NCBI GenBank assembly: GCA_001567085.1
Contig: LMZS01000189.1
Span: forward strand, 1 to 40,953
Length of the DNA: 40,953 nucleotides
From: Chloroflexi bacterium OLB15
GTDB lineage: Bacteria; Chloroflexota; Anaerolineae; Aggregatilineales; Phototrophicaceae
Direction of reading: 5' to 3'
Shown: positions 16,016 through 24,988 of the stretch, one piece after another
Layout of the letters: each line of letters begins with the position of its first letter
How positions within the stretch are numbered: position 1 is the stretch's first letter
Notes under the pieces: model-generated
The model's database searches: none
Seen by the model: only the letters and a program-made list of their open reading frames with translations
Told to the model about the DNA's origin: nothing
Made by a program: the position numbers and the translations under genes

Positions 16016-17443
16016 TCAAGCGAACGGTTGCACAGTCCACTGCATGGGGTCAACTGGCACGCCATTCACCCAGATTTCCCAGTGCAAATGCGGGCCAGAG
16101 ACGCGGCCTGTCGCTCCAATCGCGCCGATTACCTGCCCGGTAGTCACTACATCACCCACCTGCACGTATTGCGCGCTCTGGTGCCAGTAACCGGAATACA
16201 CCCCCCAGCCATGATCAATGACGGTTGCATTGCCGCGAATGTCTAACGCGCCAGCAAATACGACGCGCCCCGGCGCTGGCGCTAAGATCGGGGTTCCCGG
16301 TGCGCCGCCGAAATCGGTGCCGGTATGTACCCGTAGCACATCCCCGGCATTATAAGAGCGCACATTCCCAAAGCCAGAGGTGATCGTCGCCGCAGCAGGC
16401 AAACCAAACGTGCCGGAAAAATAGCGTTCCGGGTTGAATACGGACATAAACGAGCGCAGCGTCGCCAGTTCGGCTTCCTCAATCGCAGGGTCTAGCAGCA
16501 GGCTGCTATCGCCCGTAACCTGAATGTTATCAGACTGAAAATAGCCCCCAGATACCACCTGTACATTTGCCGTCAGCGAAACATTCGCGCCAGTAGCATC
16601 GGTAAAGCCAAAAGTTGCCGGATATATGCCCGGCTCAGTGCCAACCGGCACGCCAAAAATAGCGACCATATCCGTGCCACTGCTGTCAGTAGCCAGCGTG
16701 GCAAGCTGATCCAGAAAACTGCCAGACAGCGTAACTGGAACGGAAGATTGCAGATGAAAACGCCCCGCCTGGCCTTCGATCAGCACAATTGGTGAAAGAT
16801 CAAAGCCTGTGATCGGCGCTGGTAACGCGGCGGTCAATTGTGGCGGCTCTACGCCAGGAATGACCAACCGCTGGCCGGGATAAATGATCTCAACATTGTT
16901 GATTCCGTTGGCCGTCGCGATGGCATTCACCGTCGTGCCATAACTCTGCGCGATGCGGAACAAGGTTTCACCACTGGCAACGGTATGTACCACCGCTGGC
17001 GGCATATCGAGAGAAGCCACCTCTGGCACTGTCGTCGGCGCGGCTGTGGGCAGCGCGATCATCAGCCCCTGCCCCACGTATATTGCGCCATTCGGCAGCC
17101 CATTAAGCGCCTGTATCTCAGCGCCCGTCAAGCCATACAGCGCCCCAATGCTATCGAGGCTCTCGCCCGGCTGTACCACATGCACCAGTGATGAGCCACT
17201 TGTAGTCACGCCTGCCGTAGGAACCAGCAAACGCTGGCCAACGTCAATACTCCCCGGATCAGTCAACCCGTTTAGCCGCACCAGATCGTCAATGGTAACG
17301 CCATAATTCTGGGCGATACGGTAAAGCGTCTCGCCGCGTTGAACGACATGCAGCGTCACAGTTGACTGCGAATCCTGCGCGTGAAGCATAACGGGCAGGC
17401 TAAGCAGCCCAATACACAAAATATGAAACACTAGCTTTTTCAT
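16016..17443 (-). CDS. secreted M23 endopeptidase with three LysM domains
   Basis: 475-aa wall hydrolase. A signal peptide (about 1-22, ending MLHAQ) is followed by LysM domains near 30-76, 86-131 and 152-197. A beta-rich middle part (about 205-335) precedes the LytM/M23 zinc peptidase domain from about residue 350. Zinc ligands are visible: His373 and Asp377 in HTGTDF, and His454 in PHLHWE, with His421 and His452 as catalytic helpers. M23 enzymes cut peptidoglycan cross-bridges or stems; LysM binds glycan. The ATG overlaps the DUF192 stop by four bases. Confidence 0.93.
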   Translation of the reverse strand: MKKLVFHILCIGLLSLPVMLHAQDSQSTVTLHVVQRGETLYRIAQNYGVTIDDLVRLNGLTDPGSIDVGQRLLVPTAGVTTSGSSLVHVVQPGESLDSIGALYGLTGAEIQALNGLPNGAIYVGQGLMIALPTAAPTTVPEVASLDMPPAVVHTVASGETLFRIAQSYGTTVNAIATANGINNVEIIYPGQRLVIPGVEPPQLTAALPAPITGFDLSPIVLIEGQAGRFHLQSSVPVTLSGSFLDQLATLATDSSGTDMVAIFGVPVGTEPGIYPATFGFTDATGANVSLTANVQVVSGGYFQSDNIQVTGDSSLLLDPAIEEAELATLRSFMSVFNPERYFSGTFGLPAAATITSGFGNVRSYNAGDVLRVHTGTDFGGAPGTPILAPAPGRVVFAGALDIRGNATVIDHGWGVYSGYWHQSAQYVQVGDVVTTGQVIGAIGATGRVSGPHLHWEIWVNGVPVDPMQWTVQPFA

Positions 17444-17817
17444 GCTGAGGTGTCTTCAAAAACTAGCTGGTCGCCAACCTGAACACGATCCAGAATGTCG
17501 GGCAGCGCCTCTATAAAATCACGCGCAGGCGCTTTAGGTGCATAATATGGGCGCCATGGCTTAGCCAGCGCCTTATCAACCACGCGCCCCGTTGCATCTA
17601 CCCAGATCACCCCAATGGTAAAAAACACGAAGAACATATGAATCGAGGTTTGTGACCGGCTTTCACGGTCATTGATGAACCATAAGCCGCGATCAGGGGG
17701 CAATTTACGCGAAAATTGCAGTCCCTTCAAGTGGCATAGGAAGGAACTGCAAACTTTCGCATGAGCGAGAACGATCTCGTTGTTACCTGCGTTACGTATG
17801 ACCCGCCAACTGCTCAT
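17440..17817 (-). CDS. DUF192 family protein
   Basis: 125-aa protein matching DUF192: HLKGLQFSRKLPPDRGLWF, then SIHMFFVFFTIGVIWVDATG and VVDKALAKPWR. The family is of unknown function and is often secreted, but no signal peptide is visible here. It lies in a LysM - DUF192 - LysM/M23 gene order, seven bases after one neighbour and overlapping the other by four, so co-expression with envelope proteins is likely. Confidence 0.82.
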   Translation of the reverse strand: MSSWRVIRNAGNNEIVLAHAKVCSSFLCHLKGLQFSRKLPPDRGLWFINDRESRSQTSIHMFFVFFTIGVIWVDATGRVVDKALAKPWRPYYAPKAPARDFIEALPDILDRVQVGDQLVFEDTSA

Positions 17818-17824
17818 TGACTTG

Positions 17825-19366
17825 CTATGGAATGATTAGCGATTGTCCGATGTAAATACGGCTAGGATTCACCAGCCCATTGGCTTGAATGATGTCCGCT
17901 AGCGGCACATTAAACCTGAGTGAAATATTGTACAGGTTGTCGCCAGGTTGAACAATGTACGTCTGCACTTGCTGGGCAGCCGCCCCCTCAATAGTCGGGA
18001 TAATGACGGCGGTAGGTACTGCCTGCGCGGTATTCACAGGCACCAGCAGCCGCTGCCCGGCAAAAATCAGGTTCGGGTTGGAAATGTTGTTTAGCGTCGC
18101 AAGCGCATTGACGGTGGTGTTGTGGCGCACGGCGATCCAGAACAAGGTGTCACCGGGGCGAACCACATAGATCGTCGTATTTACCGGCTGCTGCTGCGGC
18201 GGCGCTGCCGTAGGCGCAGGCAAAAGCGGCGTTGACGAAGCGATCACCAACGCGGTTGGCGGAACACCTGTTGGCGCGGCGCTGGTCGGCGCTGGCGGTG
18301 TAAAAGGCAAGCCCACTGGCACCACAAGCTGCTGGCCGACAAGGATAAAGCCGTTCGAGGCCAATCCATTGGCGCTAATTATCGCATCTACCGAGCTGTT
18401 GAAGGCTGCGGCAATTCCGGCAACGGTATCGCCACTCCGCACGGTATACACGTAGCGTCCGGGGAACAGCGTATTATCAATCGTCGGCACCGGGCTGGGC
18501 GTGTAGGTCAGCGAAGGCGTAAACGTCAGCGTTGGCGGCGGCGTATCGCTAGGCGGCACAGTCGTCGCAGAGGGTGCCGGCGTATTTGAAGGGACAGTCG
18601 TCGCCGATGACACTGGCGTATTCGACGATACAACCGTCGTCGCTGGCACGCTGCTCGGCTGCTGTGATGTTGCGCTGGGGCTCGTGCCGCCGCCCGTTGA
18701 AAGCTGGGCATCATCAATATAGATAACGTTGTTCTTAACCGGCTCTTGCGGTTGCGCACGCACAAAAACAGTTAAACTGCTTCCCGTTGGCGCGGCGCTG
18801 ACCGAATACTGCACCCAGCTATCATATTGCGGCGTGCCTGCCGGTGACCACACGATATTCGCGCTCTGGCCATCAGTGCCGCCTGTGGGGTCAATGCCTA
18901 CCTGAACCGTCAGGTTTCCAGGGAGTTCGCTGGCATCCGGGCTATCGAGGCTGGTTGACCACGTATAAACGTATGCAGAAAATTGATATGTTGCTCCGGG
19001 AGTTACCCCGTTAACCTGCTGGTAAACCCCGCCGGTAAAAGTGGCGTAGAAAGTGAACACCTGTTGTGCGTCGCTGCCGCCATGAATACGGGGAACACCG
19101 AGGCTGCTCGTGGTATCGCTAGCTGGCAAGTATTCTGGCTGAATATTTTGCGAGAACGAATCTCCCGGTTGTGAAGGCACATTCCAGGGTTGCCACCCCT
19201 GTGCCACCCGGCGAACAGGCTCGCCAGACACATCAACAAACGGCGGTTCAAAGCCGGGATTGACCAGTAAATTATTGCCCTGCCCCACGGCCAGAGCCAC
19301 ACCGGCGATGACCACAATCGCCAGCCCAAGCAAGCCTCCGAGCCGCGCTGCGCGTTTCATCTTCAT
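17825..19366 (-). CDS. secreted protein with jelly-roll-like domain and three C-terminal LysM domains
   Basis: 513-aa protein. An N-terminal signal/anchor (LGGLLGLAIVVIAGVALAV) is followed by a carbohydrate-binding-like beta domain (LLVNPGFEPPFV, later VIYIDDAQLS) covering about residues 30-228. A Ser/Thr/Pro linker with near-repeats of SATTVPSNTP spans about 229-300. LysM domains follow near 303-350, 395-442 and 465-513 (TVRSGDTVAGIA, VVRPGDTLFWIA, IVQPGDNLYNIS). No catalytic domain is seen, so a wall- or glycan-binding role is inferred. GGGGGAT lies ahead of the ATG. First gene of the three-gene LysM unit. Confidence 0.88.
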   Translation of the reverse strand: MKMKRAARLGGLLGLAIVVIAGVALAVGQGNNLLVNPGFEPPFVDVSGEPVRRVAQGWQPWNVPSQPGDSFSQNIQPEYLPASDTTSSLGVPRIHGGSDAQQVFTFYATFTGGVYQQVNGVTPGATYQFSAYVYTWSTSLDSPDASELPGNLTVQVGIDPTGGTDGQSANIVWSPAGTPQYDSWVQYSVSAAPTGSSLTVFVRAQPQEPVKNNVIYIDDAQLSTGGGTSPSATSQQPSSVPATTVVSSNTPVSSATTVPSNTPAPSATTVPPSDTPPPTLTFTPSLTYTPSPVPTIDNTLFPGRYVYTVRSGDTVAGIAAAFNSSVDAIISANGLASNGFILVGQQLVVPVGLPFTPPAPTSAAPTGVPPTALVIASSTPLLPAPTAAPPQQQPVNTTIYVVRPGDTLFWIAVRHNTTVNALATLNNISNPNLIFAGQRLLVPVNTAQAVPTAVIIPTIEGAAAQQVQTYIVQPGDNLYNISLRFNVPLADIIQANGLVNPSRIYIGQSLIIP

Positions 19367-19421
19367 CCCTATCCCCCATCGGTGACGACTGGTTAACGCC
19401 GGTACTATACCGTCATTTTAA

Positions 19422-19449
19422 GCGAAAAGAGCATATTTCTGCGAAAAGA
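19422..19449. repeat. pair of direct repeats in the LysM/DUF503 divergent spacer
   Basis: GCGAAAAGA occurs at 19422-19430 and 19441-19449, 19 bases apart start to start, in the 163-base divergent spacer. It could be an activator site; nothing further supports it. Confidence 0.25.
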
Positions 19450-19529
19450 ATAATCTACTCGCGTTTGATACGCAACCACGTTAATCTCACCACATCTAAA
19501 CCTGAACCTAACTATCCGAGGAAATTGCC

Positions 19530-19823
19530 ATGTCGAGGGCAATATTGGGCGTATGTACCATCGAACTTGGTATGGATGGCGTTTACTCACTCAAAGAGAA
19601 ACGCTCCATCATTCAACCGCTTATTCGGCGGCTGCAATCAGAATTTAATGCCTCGGTTGCTGAAATTGAGGATTTAGACTCATGGAATTCTGCCGTGATC
19701 GCGGCGGCTGTAGTTGGCAACGATTCGCAATATGTGAACAGCGTCCTCTCGAAAATTGCCGATTGGGTAGAAACGCAGGGGCGTGACGTTGAAGTGCTGG
19801 ATCACACAATCGAGATTTTCTAA
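19530..19823 (+). CDS. DUF503 family protein
   Basis: 97-aa protein typical of DUF503 (YlxP-like): LGVCTIELGMDGVYSLKEKR, SVAEIEDLDSWNSAVIAAAVVGND, and a C-terminal VEVLDHTIEIF. In Firmicutes this family is encoded near nusA/infB/rbfA, but its role is not established. GAGGAAA lies before the ATG. Here it precedes sucCD by 100 bases and may be expressed separately. Confidence 0.87.
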   Translation: MSRAILGVCTIELGMDGVYSLKEKRSIIQPLIRRLQSEFNASVAEIEDLDSWNSAVIAAAVVGNDSQYVNSVLSKIADWVETQGRDVEVLDHTIEIF

Positions 19824-19838
19824 GCCCGCCATTCGCGT

Positions 19839-19844
19839 TATAAT
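19839..19844 (+). promoter_or_regulatory. -10 element for sucCD
   Basis: TATAAT at 19839-19844, 80 bases before the sucC start. The -35 region (TTTTCT) is weak. Confidence 0.4.
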
Positions 19845-19923
19845 CCCACCCGTTTTGTTTATATAGCCCCGGCTATTACTTCCGCAACGCTTTTCAAGCG
19901 CACGATTACATGGAGGCGTGTCA

Positions 19924-21081
19924 GTGAACTTACACGAGTATCAAACGAAGCGACGCTTCGCGCAGTATGGCATTCCTGTTGCCAGCGGGCAAACTGCAAC
20001 TACCCCTGAAGAAGCGCGTATTATTGCCGGGGAAATTGGCGTGCCTGTGGTTGTAAAGGCGCAGGTGCTGGTTGGTGGGCGCGGCAAAGCTGGCGGCGTA
20101 AAGCTGGCAAAATCGCCAGAAGAAGCCTACGCCATTGCCGGTAAAATTTTGGGGATGGATATTAAGGGGCATACAGTCGGCATCGTCCTGATCGATCCCG
20201 CGTCATCTATCAATAGTGAAATCTATCTGGGCATCACCAACGACCGCACGACCGGAAAGCCGGTCATGATGGCTTCTTCAGAGGGTGGCGTTGAAATCGA
20301 AGAAGTCGCGCGGGTAAACCCATCCGCCATCATTCGCGAATGGATCAGCCCGTCACTCGGCCTGCGCGAATATCAGGCGCGCAATATCGCCAGCGGCATT
20401 AACCTGCCACGCGAACACTGGGCAGCGTTCACCAAAATAGCGCGTAATCTGTATCGCTGTTATGTGGAATCAGATGCGGTACTCGCAGAGATTAACCCAC
20501 TGGTGATCACTGGCGAAAATGAGCTGTTCGCGCTGGATGGCAAAATGGTGATTGACGACAACGCGCTGTATCGCCAGCCCGAACTGGCGGCGCAGCGTGA
20601 TACTTCGGCAGAGCCGCTGGTTGAAACTCAGGCGCGTGACGCTGGCCTCACTTATGTGAAGCTGAACGGCCAGATCGGCTGCATGGTCAATGGCGCAGGG
20701 CTGGCGATGACCACTATGGATATGATCAAGCTGTATGGCGGCGGTGATATTTTCCCTGCCAACTTCCTTGACATCGGCGGCGGCGCTCAGGCTGATCGTG
20801 TAGCCGCAGCGCTGCGTATCATCCTTTCAGACCCTGACGTAAAAGCTGTGCTGTTCAATATCTTCGGCGGCATTACACGCGGCGACGAAGTTGCGCGCGG
20901 CATCTTACAAGCACTGAAGGAAGTCCCTACCGATAAGCCAATGGTGATCCGCCTTGCGGGAACCAACTCTGAAGAAGGCCGCGCCATCATTGACGACGCG
21001 AACATCCCTAATATCACCGCAGCGTCTACCCTAACGGACGGTGCAAAGAAAGCGATTGCCGCCGCTAGAGGAGAAGCCTAA
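19924..21081 (+). CDS. sucC: succinyl-CoA synthetase beta subunit (ADP-forming)
   Basis: 385-aa ATP-grasp subunit that couples succinyl-CoA cleavage to NDP phosphorylation in the TCA cycle. Seen: [65 protein letters not shown], and [22 protein letters not shown] near the end. GTG 19924 is preferred because GGAGG sits seven bases upstream; GTG 19918 would be only one base from it. sucD follows after two bases. Confidence 0.95.
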   Translation: MNLHEYQTKRRFAQYGIPVASGQTATTPEEARIIAGEIGVPVVVKAQVLVGGRGKAGGVKLAKSPEEAYAIAGKILGMDIKGHTVGIVLIDPASSINSEIYLGITNDRTTGKPVMMASSEGGVEIEEVARVNPSAIIREWISPSLGLREYQARNIASGINLPREHWAAFTKIARNLYRCYVESDAVLAEINPLVITGENELFALDGKMVIDDNALYRQPELAAQRDTSAEPLVETQARDAGLTYVKLNGQIGCMVNGAGLAMTTMDMIKLYGGGDIFPANFLDIGGGAQADRVAAALRIILSDPDVKAVLFNIFGGITRGDEVARGILQALKEVPTDKPMVIRLAGTNSEEGRAIIDDANIPNITAASTLTDGAKKAIAAARGEA

Positions 21082-21083
21082 TT

Positions 21084-21941
21084 ATGTCTATTTTGATTGA
21101 CAGCAGTTCGCGGGTGCTTGTGCAGGGCATGACCGGGCGCGAAGGTAAATTTCACAGCGGGCAAATGATCGAATACGGCACCGCTGTCGTGGGTGGCGTC
21201 ACCCCTGGCAAAGGTGGCGAGTGGGTGCATGGCAAGCCTATTTTTGATACCGTGAAAGGCTGCGTAGAAGCCACTGGCGCAAATGTGAGCATGATACTTG
21301 TGCCCGGCCCATTCGCGGCAGATGCCATCTATGAAGCCATTGATGCCGGCATCCCGCTAATCATTTGCCTGACTGAAGGCATCCCGATTCGCGACATGAT
21401 GAACGTGTATGAATACCTGAAAAACAGCAGCAGCCGCTTGATCGGCCCAAACTGCCCCGGCGTGCTTACTCCAGGCCAGGCAAAAGTCGGTTTTATGCCC
21501 AATTATGTGGGCAAGCCCGGTAATGTCGGCGTGGTTTCTAAAAGCGGCACGCTAACTTATGAAACCGTTGCCGCGATGAGCGCCGCAGGCTATGGGCAAT
21601 CCACCTGTGTTGGCATTGGCGGCGACCCGATTATCGGCACAACGTTCGTTGAAGTGCTGGAAATGTTTGAGGAAGACGCCCAAACCGAAAAAGTAGTGTT
21701 GATGGGTGAAATCGGCGGGCGTGCAGAAATTGATGCCGCCGAATTTATCAAGGCGCGTATGACCAAGCCAGTGGTGGCCTTCATCGCCGGGCGCAGCGCC
21801 CCTGAAGGCACACGCATGGGGCATGCAGGCGCGATTGTGGAAGGTGGTCAAGGCACCGCGCAAGAAAAAATTGACGCGCTGCGAGCCGCAGGCGCGCGCA
21901 TCGCTGAAAATCCTGAAACGATCCCCGATCTGCTGGGGTAA
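21084..21941 (+). CDS. sucD: succinyl-CoA synthetase alpha subunit
   Basis: 285-aa CoA-binding subunit. [19 protein letters not shown] binds CoA, and [19 protein letters not shown] and [13 protein letters not shown] are typical. The phosphohistidine is His247 in [18 protein letters not shown]. It forms the alpha/beta complex with SucC. GAGGAG precedes the ATG. Ends in a good terminator. Confidence 0.96.
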   Translation: MSILIDSSSRVLVQGMTGREGKFHSGQMIEYGTAVVGGVTPGKGGEWVHGKPIFDTVKGCVEATGANVSMILVPGPFAADAIYEAIDAGIPLIICLTEGIPIRDMMNVYEYLKNSSSRLIGPNCPGVLTPGQAKVGFMPNYVGKPGNVGVVSKSGTLTYETVAAMSAAGYGQSTCVGIGGDPIIGTTFVEVLEMFEEDAQTEKVVLMGEIGGRAEIDAAEFIKARMTKPVVAFIAGRSAPEGTRMGHAGAIVEGGQGTAQEKIDALRAAGARIAENPETIPDLLG

Positions 21942-21966
21942 ATCTGGTCAGTCAGAAACACGTTAA

Positions 21967-21994
21967 GGGCGCGGGTATCTGCGCCCTTTTGTTT
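21967..21994 (+). terminator. terminator after sucCD
   Basis: GGGCGC (21967-21972), 8-base loop, GCGCCC (21981-21986), then TTTTGTTT. Confidence 0.75.
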
Positions 21995-22241
21995 ACGGTT
22001 GGCTGGAAGCAGTAGTAATAACGTAGATCAGGAACAGCGCCCCGCCGCAGCCAGCCACCAGCACCAAACAACCAATACAACCAATTGGGCCGCCCCCCAG
22101 TAAACCGGACGCCAATTCAAACAGGGTTGTAAAGGCATCAATCACGACTGAAAGAATGGGCAGCACAATTGAGGCCGCAATCAGCAGCAGGCACAGGCCG
22201 CAGCCAATAACTAACGCTAGCCCTACCCCCTCAAGCTGCAT
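21993..22241 (-). CDS. small two-helix membrane protein
   Basis: 82-aa hydrophobic protein with two transmembrane segments (about 6-33 and 55-77) and a Gly/Cys-rich connector (GGGPIGCIGC). No family is recognised. It starts three bases after the preceding minus-strand gene ends, so it is probably in an operon with that gene and the Nudix hydrolase. Confidence 0.6.
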   Translation of the reverse strand: MQLEGVGLALVIGCGLCLLLIAASIVLPILSVVIDAFTTLFELASGLLGGGPIGCIGCLVLVAGCGGALFLIYVITTASSQP

Positions 22242-22244
22242 ACA

Positions 22245-22670
22245 TTATTCCTGATCCGCAATTCCACATTGGGCAGCCTCAATACTGACCAGCGACCAGG
22301 CATCATCAGTAGAAGCCCGCTGATAACATTCGCATGATTGCACAGGTTCAGCGCGGCCAGCCCAAAGAACAAAACGGGTTTGTGTTTGCACGCACACCGC
22401 ATTTTCGCTGCTGTTCACCAAAGACGCGCTGGAAATCCCTACCCCACGCCCATCTTCTTCCATAATCAGCCATATGCGGATGTGCTGCCCCGGCACCGAT
22501 CCGGTTGGAATCACAATTTCCTGGTTGATGGCCAGCGCGATACAAAAACAGGGCAATAGCATCAGCAGGAACCAGGCGATCACTAACGCCCAACAGCCCA
22601 TGCGGCGCGGCAAGCTGCGCTGCTTTTGCGCCTGCGCATCCCCGCCTTCAGCCTGCAAATTTTCAGTCAT
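22245..22670 (-). CDS. single-pass membrane protein, unknown
   Basis: 141-aa protein: a charged N-terminus (MTENLQAEGGDAQAQKQR), one transmembrane helix (about 24-47, WALVIAWFLLMLLPCFCIAL), then an external domain with several Cys (SCECYQ, AAQCG). ATG 22670 follows GAAGAAAA and overlaps the Nudix stop by eight bases; the longer frame to 22760 would run inside the Nudix gene. Function unknown. Confidence 0.6.
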   Translation of the reverse strand: MTENLQAEGGDAQAQKQRSLPRRMGCWALVIAWFLLMLLPCFCIALAINQEIVIPTGSVPGQHIRIWLIMEEDGRGVGISSASLVNSSENAVCVQTQTRFVLWAGRAEPVQSCECYQRASTDDAWSLVSIEAAQCGIADQE

Positions 22671-23190
22671 AATTTTCTTCTGCGTATCGAAGCCTGATAT
22701 TATCACCGTCATCATACGTAACGTGCGCAAACCACGGCGCCGAATCGTCACGCTTGCCAAATAAGTTTGGCAAAATCAGCGCCAGATCTTCCACCAGATC
22801 CAATTTCAGCGCCTGCTCATACGAAACCCAATGCAGCGTCCCTTCATCAGAGTCTATCGTCTCGCGGCTGTCTGCATTAGCGGTGAACACAAACAGCATG
22901 ATCCCTGTGCTTTCACCTGCGTTGATATTATGAATGCCGCGCAAGCGCAAATCGCGCACAATCAACCCGGTTTCTTCCAAAATTTCGCGACGCGCGCTGG
23001 TGGCAGGGTCTTCATCCCGCTCAATATGCCCGCCAACACCATTATAGCGATTTGGAAAAACACGTCTGTTGGCAGCGCGTTTCATCAGCAGCACATCTTC
23101 GCCGTTTAGCACAAAACACAGCGTGCGCGGAATAACCAACCAGCGCCCTTGCGTCGCATTTGCGCCTTGATCTTGTGCCCCCATGTTCAT
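22663..23190 (-). CDS. Nudix hydrolase
   Basis: 175-aa protein with a complete Nudix box at residues 54-76: G54, E60, then RREILEETGL, matching GX5EX7REUXEEXGU. Around it is a beta strand VLLMKRAANRRVFPNRYNGVGGHIE, as in MutT-like 8-oxo-dGTP or related nucleotide hydrolases. The substrate is not certain. ATG 23190 or 23184 could be the start. First gene of a minus-strand trio. Confidence 0.9.
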   Translation of the reverse strand: MNMGAQDQGANATQGRWLVIPRTLCFVLNGEDVLLMKRAANRRVFPNRYNGVGGHIERDEDPATSARREILEETGLIVRDLRLRGIHNINAGESTGIMLFVFTANADSRETIDSDEGTLHWVSYEQALKLDLVEDLALILPNLFGKRDDSAPWFAHVTYDDGDNIRLRYAEENYD

Positions 23191-23216
23191 ATCCTACAAT
23201 TCAGATAGCATAATTG

Positions 23217-23235
23217 TTTAGATAGATCGTCTAAA
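23217..23235. promoter_or_regulatory. inverted repeat in the Nudix/SerK-like divergent spacer
   Basis: TTTAGA (23217-23222) and TCTAAA (23230-23235) are separated by seven bases. Possible operator; no clear promoter pair supports it. Confidence 0.3.
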
Positions 23236-23314
23236 TCATAACGATTCGCATTGTCGCGTTGCCCTGAACATGATACGCTAACCTTACGCGCGCCGCATCA
23301 CCTAAAGAGCACAT

Positions 23315-24136
23315 ATGACCCCTGAAAATGTCCCTATGCCCGACCTGCGAATTGTGCCAACGTCGTCGGTACGTCCCCACGAGGCGCATGATATGCAGCG
23401 CAGCGCCCCGCTGATTGAGCGAATGCGCGGCGAAACTTTCATGATCAATCCGCCGCTGGTCGCCCCGCTGGATCACGACAATTACGTTGTGCTTGATGGC
23501 GCCAACCGCGTATTTTCATTCAACGCGCTTGGTTATCGCCACATTCTGGTGCAAATCGCCTCTTATGATAGCGGGCTGGTCGAATTGGCAACATGGCAGC
23601 ACGTTGTTTGTAGTTGGGACGCGCAGGCTTTCATGCATCAGTTGCGGCAGGTGCCAGAACTCACCATCCAAAATGGAAATTCAGACAGCCAAAACCCGAT
23701 AGCGACCGTCTATTTGCGGCAGGGCGAAACCCGGCATTTATCAGTCACGCCCGACGAGCTTGGATTGCGTAATCAAGCCCTGCGCCACGTTGTTCATCTA
23801 TACGAACACAGCGCGCTGCTTCAGCGCACCAATCTTGAAGATATCGGCAGCATCTGGCGGTATCACCCTGATGGCATTGCGCTGGTCAGGTTCCGCCCCT
23901 ACACGCCCGATGAGATTCTCGCATCCGCATCCGGCGGATCTCCGCTGCCCGCAGGCGTAAGCCGCCATATCGTTCACGGGCGAGCAGTACGCGTCAATTA
24001 TCCGCTGGACTTGCTGCGCGACGAAAATGTATCGCTTGAGGAGAAAAACGCCCAACTGCAAAGTTGGCTGGTTAACAAGGTTGCGCACCGTCATGTCCGG
24101 TATTATGCTGAATCCACTTACCAGTTTGATGAGTGA
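23315..24136 (+). CDS. ParB/sulfiredoxin-fold protein, probable free serine kinase (SerK/SbnI-like)
   Basis: 273-aa protein. The N-terminal part carries a ParB/sulfiredoxin-like site: VPTSSVRPHEAHD with Glu23, PPLVAP, and VLDGANR (61-65) followed by FSFNALGYRHILVQ. Unlike partition ParB it has no HTH or CTP box. The rest, ATWQHVV (92-98), LPAGVSRHIVHGRAVRVNYPLDLL and a C-terminal VRYYAESTYQF, resembles what I remember of staphylococcal SbnI and archaeal SerK, which phosphorylate free serine to O-phosphoserine. Glu23 would match their catalytic Glu. The next gene, an ACT protein, starts six bases later, which supports an amino-acid role. The family match is from memory. Confidence 0.6.
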   Translation: MTPENVPMPDLRIVPTSSVRPHEAHDMQRSAPLIERMRGETFMINPPLVAPLDHDNYVVLDGANRVFSFNALGYRHILVQIASYDSGLVELATWQHVVCSWDAQAFMHQLRQVPELTIQNGNSDSQNPIATVYLRQGETRHLSVTPDELGLRNQALRHVVHLYEHSALLQRTNLEDIGSIWRYHPDGIALVRFRPYTPDEILASASGGSPLPAGVSRHIVHGRAVRVNYPLDLLRDENVSLEEKNAQLQSWLVNKVAHRHVRYYAESTYQFDE

Positions 24137-24142
24137 GCATAA

Positions 24143-24574
24143 ATGACTGTTTCTGCGAAAGAATTGCTGGCAGCTATCCCCCTGTATACAGACGGGCAGC
24201 TGTATCGAGTGCTGCATCTTCCCCCATCCGCAGCAATGGCGGCGGCAGGCGTGCTTGCCCAGATGCGCGAGCCGTTTTCCGCATTGATTGTAGACAAAGA
24301 TGAGGTGACTCTGGTTATCGCCGATGATCTGCTGGAAGAATATGCCCGGCGTTTGAAAGAGAGCGAAGTAAGCGAACCCTATCGCCTGATTACCTTTGAT
24401 GGCGCGCTGGAGCCAACCCTCATCGGGTTTATAGCAGCCATCAGTAAGGCGTTAGCCGATGCCGGGGTGCCCATCTTGCCGCTGGCCGCTTTCCAGCGTG
24501 ATCATATACTCGTTCCAGCCGCGCAGTTTGAAGCCGCATGGAGCGCCCTACAGAAGTTGCAGCAGAGAAGCTGA
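24143..24574 (+). CDS. ACT-domain (CASTOR-like) putative amino-acid sensor
   Basis: 143-aa protein. The second half, YRLITFDGALEPTLIGFIAAI then ALADAGVPILPLAAFQRDHILV, matches the pattern of the CASTOR-type ACT domain, and the first half (LIVDKDEVTLVIADDLLEEY) looks like the preceding ACT-like lobe. Such domains bind amino acids. It lies six bases after the serine-kinase-like gene, so sensing of serine or a product is a reasonable guess. No catalytic residues are seen. Confidence 0.6.
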   Translation: MTVSAKELLAAIPLYTDGQLYRVLHLPPSAAMAAAGVLAQMREPFSALIVDKDEVTLVIADDLLEEYARRLKESEVSEPYRLITFDGALEPTLIGFIAAISKALADAGVPILPLAAFQRDHILVPAAQFEAAWSALQKLQQRS

Positions 24575-24617
24575 ACCGTCACAATTTTGATAACTCAACC
24601 TTTTGCAGAAGCGAGCT

Positions 24618-24986
24618 ATGGATAATCAAATTCAGTTTTTTCCGGATGGCTATTCTCCGCAGCCACCTGAGAAAGTAGAAATTGAGTTAGTGGAGGTCGC
24701 CGTCTACCCTGATCGGTTTCGGGTATTTGTGCATGTCGTCGTCACGCCATTTCAGCAGCGGCCAAACCTGATCATGACCGCCCGCGATGATGCGAATAAT
24801 ATCGTTGCAGAGTTAAATATCATCGAAACAATGCATCACGATATGGAATTTACCATGCATCTGCGCTCACGCGAACACGATCCCGCAGGCGAATATACGC
24901 TGGCGATAGAATTATTCTATGAAACAAGGAATCCGCCTCAGAGCAGGCATCTCGAAACCTTCATCGTGCCTGAACTCGGTGCTTAA
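24618..24986 (+). CDS. small beta-rich protein, unknown
   Basis: 122-aa protein with alternating beta pattern (VEIELVEVAVYPDRFRVFVHVVV; TMHLRSREHDPAGEYTLAIELFYE), suggesting an Ig-like beta sandwich. No signal peptide is seen. I use ATG 24618; a TTG at 24603 would add five residues. It ends two bases before the JAMM gene and is therefore likely co-translated with it. No family recognised. Confidence 0.65.
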   Translation: MDNQIQFFPDGYSPQPPEKVEIELVEVAVYPDRFRVFVHVVVTPFQQRPNLIMTARDDANNIVAELNIIETMHHDMEFTMHLRSREHDPAGEYTLAIELFYETRNPPQSRHLETFIVPELGA

Positions 24987-24988
24987 GC

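Noticed and set aside
18540..18660. Short repeats that could suggest a CRISPR or microsatellite
   Set aside because: They are degenerate repeats encoding the SATTVPSNTP linker of the LysM protein, without unique spacers.
19855..19885. Short AGCC/GGCT hairpin before sucC
   Set aside because: Loop of two bases and short stem; no riboswitch-like architecture.
23315..24136. Chromosome-partition ParB
   Set aside because: No HTH, no CTP-binding box and no parA nearby; the C-terminal half fits SerK/SbnI better.
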